This document shows, in pieces, positions 1 to 5,442 of a stretch of DNA of 6,779 nt. A program made the position numbers and the translations under genes. Position 1 is the first letter of the stretch. Each line of letters starts with the position of its first letter. The notes beneath the pieces were generated by a model that worked only from the letters and a program-made list of their open reading frames with translations, was not told the origin of the DNA and ran no database searches. Source of the DNA: Spirochaetales bacterium. Lineage in GTDB: Bacteria > Spirochaetota > Spirochaetia > JABMQR01. The stretch covers positions 1 to 6,779 of the forward strand of contig JAGLNY010000276.1 in the NCBI GenBank assembly GCA_023139255.1, written 5' to 3'.

Positions 1-112
1 CCGTTACACTATCACCCTTGGCTGCATGATGTGCCAGAGTTCCTCCTGCCTGATCGAAACAATCCGATGGGTGTGCTGCTACCATCATTAGATGTATAGG
101 ACGACTTGTCAT
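1..112 (-). CDS. PIG-L/LmbE family deacetylase, N-terminal part only (gene runs off the left edge)
   Basis: Thirty-seven codons are visible from an ATG at 112-110. A good ribosome binding site (AGAAGGAG, 126-119) lies 6 nt before it, which fixes the start. The peptide opens with a hydrophobic beta strand leading into AHPSDCFDQAGGTLAHHAAKG (about residues 13-33), matching the N-terminal signature of PIG-L/LmbE deacetylases (AHPDD...GGTLA..A..G). Known members such as MshB and BshB are Zn-dependent hydrolases that remove acetyl from N-acetylglucosaminyl groups. Of the first motif, metal ligands His14 and Asp17 are kept, but the usual catalytic-base Asp is Ser16, and the residue after Asp17 is not the common Glu. 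The product is probably cytosolic, with no signal peptide seen. It is the last gene seen in the same-strand cluster, 219 nt after the M24 gene. Family assignment is fairly secure despite the short length; substrate and activity are not inferable. Confidence 0.8.
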   Translation of the reverse strand, partial: MTSRPIHLMMVAAHPSDCFDQAGGTLAHHAAKGDSVT

Positions 113-331
113 AGTAAACTCCTTCTTTTTATCATGTCTTGTTTAGGAAAAGGTGGGAGAAAGACCGCAAACCGAAGATTGATCCTTCTTTTCTGCCTCC
201 TGCCTCCCGTATACATTTTTCCTTTGCAGACTTGTAGCTCAAGAATTATTAGTCTTTCTTTAAGTTCATCTTTTTTCTCTTTTTCCAGTAAATTTTACCA
301 AATAATTCTGCTGGAAATAAGAAAGGGAAAC
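113..331. other. Intergenic gap between the M24 gene and the PIG-L gene
   Basis: This 219-base gap has no convincing gene on either strand. It is purine-rich on the minus strand. A 7-bp inverted repeat (TTTCCAG at 282-288 with CTGGAAA at 311-317, 22-nt loop) lies just after the M24 stop but has no U-tract, so it is not called a terminator. A tandem GGAGGCA doublet (minus strand) sits near 201-214. I saw no clear -35/-10 pair for the PIG-L gene, so read-through from the upstream operon remains possible. Confidence 0.5.
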
Positions 332-1546
332 TTAAATGAGAAATGCCTCCTGCGGAAATCTGCTTAATACTTCAACCCCGCTTTCAGTTACATAGCACAT
401 ATCACCTAAAGGAACATAAAAGTTTTCAGTCCCTGGTAAATCAAACTGAATGTGGACCTCAACAACATGCCCAGACTCGAAAAATTGGTTATTGTCCTCT
501 TGAAATAAGGGTCTTTCCCCATAATCCAGACCTATTCCGTGGCCTATGCGTGAGCAGTGAATTTTCATTCCAGCTCTCTCAGTTTTACATCTTGCTGCAT
601 TGACGACATCAGAAATGAGAACTCCCGGCTTGATCATATCAATAGTTTCCTTATGGATTTCAAGGCATGGAGTAAATATTTCTTTTTGCTGCGGTGAAGA
701 AATTGACAAGGCTCCTGTTCTCATACTGTGAGCCCAATAGCCTTTATAGACTACATATGAGCAGCAAGTAATTTGATCACCTTCACCCAACTTTCTTTCA
801 TGCGGCCTGATGTCCGGTATGGTAACCGGCCAATTTGTTGACGGACCGGAACACATCCAGTATTGAACATAATCGGCTCCTTCCGCCCGTACAGCCTGTT
901 CCATCGCAGCTACAGCCTCGTAACCCAACATTCCAGGTTTTGTCTTTTGAAGCAGGGTCTGATATCCCAAATCGCTGAGTTCCACTGCTTTTCGCATAAG
1001 AGCCATTTCTGCAGGGCTTTTCCGGCTGCGCATATCTGCAACGATATCAGATGTTAATTCAATATTTGATTCAGAAAAAGCATTTACCAAACTCTGGTAT
1101 ATAGGTACCGGCATGTTCTCAAATCCCGCCAAACCGATCTTTTTCCCTTCAAGACCCCGCTCCTTGATTATACTCGATACTTCAATCCCAAAACCCCTAT
1201 TAATTCCCGGGGCTGCAGCAGCACGTGGGTCGGCGGCGGTAACTATCCTTATATCGCTTATAAAAGAAGATTCCCTTGCCCGCTTTGCCATATAGGGTAA
1301 CCCTGAAATAATCAGGACAGGCTCTCCAGTCTCGGGAACAACCACCATTGACTCACATATTCGGTCACGATCAGCCCAACCGGAAAGATAACTAACATGA
1401 CCTGTTTGATACCATATATGAGCCCGTGATGTTGAGAAAACTACAAGAGCCCCGAGATTTTGTAAAGTAATATATTTCTTAATTTTATCTATTCTTGAAA
1501 GAAATTCCGTTTCCCGAATACCGGATCTATATGGTGATTGTTTCAC
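332..1546 (-). CDS. M24 family (creatinase/aminopeptidase P fold) hydrolase, probably metal-independent
   Basis: A 404-residue cytosolic protein with the two-domain 'pita-bread' layout: a creatinase-type N-terminal domain (about residues 15-165, including FSTSRAHIWYQTGH and VVVPETGEPVLII), then the catalytic domain (about 175-404, starting SRKSPAEMALMRKA). The start is GTG at 1546-1544, preceded by AGGAG with a 9-nt spacer. It lies 21 nt after the stop of the URO-D gene, so it is the third gene of the transaldolase operon. In metallo-M24 enzymes the ligands are Asp, Asp, His, Glu, Glu. Here the first two align with Cys262 and His273 (YKGYWAHSMRT), His336 is kept (GHGIGL), Glu363 is kept (VVEVH), and the last Glu aligns with Gly381 (PLGDMCYVTESG). 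Such loss resembles creatinase and ectoine hydrolase, which cleave C-N bonds without metal, rather than prolidases. I infer a creatinase-like amide or amidine hydrolase of unknown substrate; a peptidase role is less likely. Confidence 0.85.
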   Translation of the reverse strand: MKQSPYRSGIRETEFLSRIDKIKKYITLQNLGALVVFSTSRAHIWYQTGHVSYLSGWADRDRICESMVVVPETGEPVLIISGLPYMAKRARESSFISDIRIVTAADPRAAAAPGINRGFGIEVSSIIKERGLEGKKIGLAGFENMPVPIYQSLVNAFSESNIELTSDIVADMRSRKSPAEMALMRKAVELSDLGYQTLLQKTKPGMLGYEAVAAMEQAVRAEGADYVQYWMCSGPSTNWPVTIPDIRPHERKLGEGDQITCCSYVVYKGYWAHSMRTGALSISSPQQKEIFTPCLEIHKETIDMIKPGVLISDVVNAARCKTERAGMKIHCSRIGHGIGLDYGERPLFQEDNNQFFESGHVVEVHIQFDLPGTENFYVPLGDMCYVTESGVEVLSRFPQEAFLI

Positions 1547-1567
1547 TACTAATTTCTCCTATCCAGC

Positions 1568-2596
1568 TTAAACAGGATATATTCCGAAGGTGTGGGCTGC
1601 CTTTATCATTGCAGCATAATTTTCCGGCCTAACTGATGAATGTATACTATTGGAGGAGCAAATTATATGTCCTCCGCCGTATGATGCCATTGCAATACAC
1701 TCCCTGACTGCAGCCTCTACATCCTGCACTGAACCATTACATAATAAATCTCCACAGTCTATGTTGCCAACAAGGCAAACCTTATTACCATATTTTTGCT
1801 TAACTTTACTAATATCCATGCCTGCAACAGGTTCCATCGGGTTAATAGCATCTACACCTGCATCAATTATCATATCCAACAGCTTCCATATATTGCCATC
1901 GGTATGTTTTATGAGATACCCTCCCTCTTCATGAACTGCATTTGCAAACTTTTTTAATCGGGGAAATATAAATTCCCGGAACAGTTCCGGCGACATCAGA
2001 GGACCTCTATTTGAGGCATAATCATCGCTTTCAACAATGATATCTGCTCCAGCCCGGATCGCACTACGAATTATTTGGATACTGTTCTCAAGCACCTTGT
2101 CTAACAAAGCATGTGCTAATTCAGGCTCCAGGAGGAAATTCACTAACAAATTATCCATTCCGTTAAGATATACCGACCACATAAAGCTGGCTCTCTGCGT
2201 AAAAAGAATAGCTTTCCTGCCCTTAAACCGCTTTACCATCTGCGGCAGGTCAGCTAGCCGGTGTGCGGCATTCGGATCTGGCGGTTCATAATTATTAACA
2301 TCATCAATTGTTAGAATTGGACCTTTAATCGGGTGAGAGACAACTTCCAATTCATGCGTTTTATACAGTACTCCCCATTCATCTATATATGTACCATCAT
2401 CATTATCAATAACTTTATCATATTGCGTTCTTGTACAAACTGAATCCAACCCCATGATATCGCAAAAATCATGTTGGTCAGAGGCTTCCGGGCATACACC
2501 TTTCACGACATGCGGATCGATGATAAATTCAATAACAGGTACCCGGTCGGGTTCTTTTAATTGTAAAGCCGCCATAACTCTTTCATATGAATTCAT
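1568..2596 (-). CDS. Uroporphyrinogen decarboxylase (URO-D) superfamily protein, not HemE
   Basis: A 342-residue cytosolic TIM-barrel protein of the URO-D superfamily, which covers HemE and the corrinoid methyltransferases MtaA/MtbA. It opens with the family signature YERVMAALQLKEPDRVP (4-20) and continues with an LMSPELFREFIFPRLKK segment (200-216), KHTDGN (230-235), NPMEPVAGMD (252-261), LVGNIDC (275-281) and GGGHIICSSNSIHSSVRPEN (307-326). In MtaA-type methyltransferases Zn is bound by an H-x-C motif and a later Cys; here these positions read His231, Asp233 and Asn316, so that Zn site is absent. Its 4-nt ATGA overlap with the transaldolase stop indicates translational coupling; AGAGG lies 10 nt before the ATG. 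Its cluster partners are sugar enzymes rather than haem genes, so haem synthesis is unlikely. It could be a methyltransferase component, decarboxylase or lyase; the reaction is not known to me. Confidence 0.85.
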   Translation of the reverse strand: MNSYERVMAALQLKEPDRVPVIEFIIDPHVVKGVCPEASDQHDFCDIMGLDSVCTRTQYDKVIDNDDGTYIDEWGVLYKTHELEVVSHPIKGPILTIDDVNNYEPPDPNAAHRLADLPQMVKRFKGRKAILFTQRASFMWSVYLNGMDNLLVNFLLEPELAHALLDKVLENSIQIIRSAIRAGADIIVESDDYASNRGPLMSPELFREFIFPRLKKFANAVHEEGGYLIKHTDGNIWKLLDMIIDAGVDAINPMEPVAGMDISKVKQKYGNKVCLVGNIDCGDLLCNGSVQDVEAAVRECIAMASYGGGHIICSSNSIHSSVRPENYAAMIKAAHTFGIYPV

Positions 2597-3660
2597 TGTT
2601 TTATATCCTCTAATCTGCAGGTATGAACAAAATCCAGGAGATCACTAAACCCATCGTTAAAATATTGCTCCAGTTTTAGACAAGGGCCGAAACCTCTCAT
2701 TTGCTCAACACTCAATCCATTTTCATCAAATGCCTGGCAAAAATCAGGAACCTTATCTCTAAGTTCATCGATAGTCTCTTGAGTGGGAAAATCTTCAATA
2801 CAGGTAACCACCGGAAGATTAAGTTTTATCAACTCCTCCTGAACCGGAGGTCCGATTGTTATGCCCATTTTACCTCCTATAAAATCAGTAAAATGTTCCG
2901 GCCTTCGTGCACCGGCAGACAACAGCATAGCCGGTAAATTACGTTCCTTCAACAGCTTGTAGATTTTCTTTGCCACAGCAATTCCCGCTTGATCAACCAG
3001 TTTTTGCGGTACAGTTAGATTTTCCTCAATAATGCGATCACAAAAATGAGCATCCATTCTGCCAACGACAATGACTACCATGCATCGGCTAACATGTTTA
3101 TTGTTTCTGGCATACTTGATGCCCTTCAAATGTGCTTCTGCAGCGGATATACACTGTGACACCGAATAACCTGTTGTTGCAGTAAGATTAATTCCTTCAG
3201 CAGCCAATTCCTCTATAGCTAGTAATCCTTCTGTATGGATAGGAATCTTAACTGCTATATTAGGAGCTAATGCCGCATATTGTCTTGCTTTCGTTTTAAG
3301 CGTCTCAAGATTTGAATATTCACGGGGACTGCCTTGCATGGATATATATCCCATTTTTCCTTTCGTTTTTTTAAAAACCGGTAGTAATACTTTACTGGCA
3401 CGTTTAACTACAACCTGAGTAAGTAAATCTACTATCTCATCATCCGGCAGTCCAGAGTGCCCCGCTAGTATCTGCTTTACTTCCTTTTTCCAATACTTCT
3501 GGTCAGAACGTACAGTCCTGGCTATCCTCGGTGGGTTGCTGGTAGCCCCAACTGCTCCCCAGTTCTCTGCTTGTTCCAGGGAATCGATACTAGCTATGTC
3601 ACAGAAAAACTGTGTCGGCGTTTTGTTTTGAACACGTTTAAAGTAACTTTCAGTAATCAT
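2593..3660 (-). CDS. Transaldolase family protein (class I, Schiff-base aldolase)
   Basis: A 355-residue cytosolic TIM barrel, close to the length of the longer bacterial transaldolases. Family members move a three-carbon dihydroxyacetone unit between sugars through a lysine Schiff base. Visible motifs: FFCDIAS (Asp21), GATSNPPRI (Asn42), NIAVKIPIHTEG with Schiff-base Lys138, GINLTATTGYS (Thr160/Thr162), VVGRMD (Arg201), SAGARRPEHF (Arg252) and GITIGPPVQEEL (267-277). Differences from TalB: the catalytic Glu aligns with Gln109 (YISMQGSP), as in fructose-6-phosphate aldolase, and the SPFVGRI loop reads VIVVGRM, losing the Ser and Phe. Start ATG at 3660 follows GGAAAGG by 9 nt. It is the first gene of an operon with the URO-D and M24 genes and has its own promoter region upstream. 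With the nearby AGE-family gene it suggests isomerise-then-split sugar catabolism; the sugar is unknown and a housekeeping pentose-phosphate role is less likely. Confidence 0.88.
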   Translation of the reverse strand: MITESYFKRVQNKTPTQFFCDIASIDSLEQAENWGAVGATSNPPRIARTVRSDQKYWKKEVKQILAGHSGLPDDEIVDLLTQVVVKRASKVLLPVFKKTKGKMGYISMQGSPREYSNLETLKTKARQYAALAPNIAVKIPIHTEGLLAIEELAAEGINLTATTGYSVSQCISAAEAHLKGIKYARNNKHVSRCMVVIVVGRMDAHFCDRIIEENLTVPQKLVDQAGIAVAKKIYKLLKERNLPAMLLSAGARRPEHFTDFIGGKMGITIGPPVQEELIKLNLPVVTCIEDFPTQETIDELRDKVPDFCQAFDENGLSVEQMRGFGPCLKLEQYFNDGFSDLLDFVHTCRLEDIKQ

Positions 3661-3700
3661 ATTAAATAACCTTTCCTTTGTTGTGATGCTATTGGCTAAT

Positions 3701-3720
3701 TTGAAAACAGCTGTTTACAA
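3701..3720. promoter_or_regulatory. 20-bp near-perfect palindrome, candidate operator for the transaldolase operon
   Basis: The 20 bases TTGAAAACAGCTGTTTACAA pair with their own reverse complement at every position except one symmetric pair (positions 4 and 17). The central 12 bp AAACAGCTGTTT is perfect. The site ends 41 nt before the transaldolase start codon and directly abuts a TATAAT hexamer on the minus strand (3726-3721), for which no good -35 is seen. Size and symmetry fit a dimeric sugar-responsive repressor. The centre lacks the CG typical of LacI/CcpA sites, so the family is not assigned. Confidence 0.55.
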
Positions 3721-3767
3721 ATTATATTTATATTTGTGCATGTGTGTTCTGTTTATCATCTCAACAT

Positions 3768-3781
3768 CTTGTCTGACCAAG
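3768..3781 (-). promoter_or_regulatory. GntR/FCD-like operator candidate over the promoter
   Basis: On the minus strand this reads CTTGGTCAGACAAG, close to the TTGGT-N3-ACCAA pattern bound by FCD-type GntR regulators (PdhR/LldR-like). The CTTG and CAAG ends are symmetric, and one base of the right half-site differs from consensus. It overlaps the last bases of the proposed -10 and the likely transcription start, an ideal repression position. It also falls inside a wider 5-bp inverted repeat, GTCTG...CAGAC, on the minus strand. No regulator gene is inside the window. Confidence 0.4.
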
Positions 3782-3808
3782 GCTACCAGACTGTTTTCTA
3801 CTTGTCAA
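3780..3808 (-). promoter_or_regulatory. Promoter candidate for the transaldolase-URO-D-M24 operon
   Basis: A consensus -35 TTGACA (3808-3803) is followed by a 17-nt spacer and TAGCCT (3785-3780). This -10 is weak, but it is preceded by TGG, giving an extended -10 element. Transcription would start near 3773 and leave a leader of about 110 nt carrying the 3701-3720 palindrome. It faces the transaldolase gene and is the only consensus -35 I found in the 330 bases upstream of it. Confidence 0.5.
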
Positions 3809-3891
3809 GGAATTCACAGCATCAGAGATAATTGGAATAATAATTTTTTTTACCATCTTTAATTATTCCCGGATATTGAGGAAAACGAAAA

Positions 3892-4221
3892 ATGCCGATT
3901 TTACTTTTTGCAACGAATAACTCTCTACTTTCAATAGTCGAAGAGCCGAGAGTGTTTTGACCAATCAGGATAACCCATAATAATTCCCGTGTGTCTTTCT
4001 TTGATAATAGTAAAGAAAAATGGGAATATCCGGAATTAGATTATGGATACGAAAATAGTTTTGCAGACTTATTACATGATTGTTTCAGAAAACATGTAAG
4101 CGGCGAAAAAGTTTTCACCGATGGGCAGGAAGCAAGAAAGAATCTTGAAATTATAATGGCTGCATATAAGTCGGCAAGAACAGGAAAAACGGTGATGGTG
4201 GGTAACGAAAAAGATTCCTGA
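3892..4221 (+). pseudogene. C-terminal remnant of a Gfo/Idh/MocA family oxidoreductase
   Basis: This fragment lies on the opposite strand to every intact gene. From 3991 to the TGA at 4219-4221 it encodes about 76 residues matching the C-terminal end of Gfo/Idh/MocA NAD(P)-dependent sugar or inositol dehydrogenases: SFADLLHDCFRKHVSGEKVF, a short loop with DGQEARKNLEIIMAAYKSAR, then TGKTV (family pattern: F...L..F...v.......t...dG..al.i..A.y.Sa.tG..V). The same frame can be read upstream through SIVEEPRVF, a TGA at 3958-3960, then PIRITHNNSRVSFFDNSKEKW, which fits the preceding beta-sheet segment of the family; the TGA could derive from a Trp TGG. No NAD-binding Rossmann domain (GxGxxG) is present anywhere in the window, so at least three quarters of the gene is gone. 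No credible start or ribosome binding site precedes the GTG at 3991. I read it as a decayed gene, not a small functional protein; the extension before 3961 is less certain. Confidence 0.65.
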
Positions 4222-4354
4222 TACGAAATTATAATTTCCAATGAATTTCTTTTTGCATGGAGTCAGGATGAAGCAAACTGGTATAACAAGTTTGTAGAAG
4301 CCTTGCTCGTATCTATCAGGGTTGTCATTACCAGGGCACCATGTGCTGCACAAT

Positions 4355-5437
4355 TTACCACCTGTTTTTCATATGCCTATTCCAGATTTGTCCCGCCTTT
4401 TCAGCTGAATCTACCACGGTAATTACCGCCAATCCCTGTGGTGGAAGATTTGAGAAAATCCATTCCAGGTCTTTTTCAGGAATTTCTCCCCAGATAATCA
4501 GCGGCTTCTCTGCCAGAATTTTGCAATGAGTCTTATACAACTCTTCCGCACTGGGACCGCCCTCATCAATGTGCATTTCCAAAGCACTGAAGTTCATGGT
4601 AAGATAAGATTCCACCGGAACATAACCGGTTGCATGCTCATGTATAATACACCCCGTAAGTTTGTCAGAAATTTTTCGGGTACACCCTTCAATAAACTCA
4701 GAATAAAGCGCAGGAGATAGTAAGGCGGCGGCATCCTCCTGATACCAAACAGTCCCTTTGGGTACCCAGTTATAATAAAAATAAGAACCACTTCCATGAT
4801 GAAATTCAGGGATAAGCTCCAGTTGGAACTGCGCAAGCTGAAGCCAAAAATCAGTCAGTTTTTGACAGACTTTTCGTACTTCTTCCGGGCTTTCCATCAT
4901 TTTAAAAATTGCTTCTGTCCCGCCGTATAGTGCTGACAAGAGATCTGAAATCCCCCGCATAAGTGTAGTTCCAATAGGCCATCGTCCACCACTTTTCTCG
5001 TTCAACTTATGAAGGCAAGTCTTCATAAGTCTGAGCCAGGGGTTGTTGGCGTTAAAGAGCGGGACAGAATCAGGACCATCAAATAGAGATGGCGGTTCAC
5101 TGTAAATTGATCCTGTTGAATGATTGACATACACAGGACAACCCAGAGCGGCTTCCAGCCAGGGGATTCCCCAGAAAGCTGAAGCGCTCCAAATAAAATC
5201 CCCGCCGCAGGCTTCATGCTCAACAAACAGCCTCTCCGAATCATCAACAAAAGCATCAACAGAAAAATCCTCCGGAACAAGGGGGCGGCCTTCAGGCAGG
5301 TTTTTCATTGACGGATATCGATAAACCGGATAATACGTGCCTTTATAAAAACCCAACAGGGGTCTGTCGTTTTCCTTCCGGTAAAACTGTTTAAATAACG
5401 CTACCCGCTGTTCAATAGACTTGAATTGTTCTTTCAT
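4355..5437 (-). CDS. URO-D superfamily protein, divergent second paralogue
   Basis: I chose the ATG at 5437-5435 (360 residues): AGGGAG lies 9 nt upstream, whereas the longer frame would need a TTG at 5461 with no ribosome binding site. The start follows the stop of the AGE-family gene by 5 nt, so the two are surely co-transcribed. The protein resembles uncharacterised URO-D/methionine-synthase-like TIM barrels: RPLLGFYKGTYYPVYRYP (25-42), FVEHEACGGDFIWSASAFWG (71-90), IPWLEAALGCPVY (91-103), an SPALYSEFIEGCTRKI segment (241-256), IIHEHATGYV (264-273), LEMHIDEGGPS (286-296) and KPLIIWGEIP (311-320). The segment IIHEHATG takes the place of the H-x-C motif of corrinoid methyltransferases, so no Zn-thiolate site is apparent. 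No signal peptide is seen. The reaction is unknown; the tight link to a sugar-epimerase-fold gene suggests a role in carbohydrate catabolism, not haem synthesis. Confidence 0.8.
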   Translation of the reverse strand: MKEQFKSIEQRVALFKQFYRKENDRPLLGFYKGTYYPVYRYPSMKNLPEGRPLVPEDFSVDAFVDDSERLFVEHEACGGDFIWSASAFWGIPWLEAALGCPVYVNHSTGSIYSEPPSLFDGPDSVPLFNANNPWLRLMKTCLHKLNEKSGGRWPIGTTLMRGISDLLSALYGGTEAIFKMMESPEEVRKVCQKLTDFWLQLAQFQLELIPEFHHGSGSYFYYNWVPKGTVWYQEDAAALLSPALYSEFIEGCTRKISDKLTGCIIHEHATGYVPVESYLTMNFSALEMHIDEGGPSAEELYKTHCKILAEKPLIIWGEIPEKDLEWIFSNLPPQGLAVITVVDSAEKAGQIWNRHMKNRW

Positions 5438-5442
5438 TTTAA

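Noticed and set aside
282..317. TTTCCAG/CTGGAAA inverted repeat after the M24 stop, as a terminator
   Set aside because: The loop is 22 nt, the stem is only 7 bp, and on the minus strand it is followed by a purine run rather than a U-tract.
92..367. 91-codon open frame on the plus strand
   Set aside because: It overlaps the start and ribosome binding site of the minus-strand PIG-L gene and the end of the M24 gene, has a low-complexity Ser/Phe/Leu-rich translation, and has no ribosome binding site.
3834..3869. GGAATAAT...ATTATTCC inverted repeat with a T-run, as a terminator or operator
   Set aside because: The arms are 8 bp and mostly A/T, separated by about 20 nt, and the T-run lies inside the loop; this is expected by chance in such AT-rich sequence.
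4214..4322. CCTGATA (4316-4322, minus strand) pairing with TATCAGG followed by CTTTTT, as a terminator for the upstream operon
   Set aside because: The arms are about 90 nt apart, far too long a loop for an intrinsic terminator.
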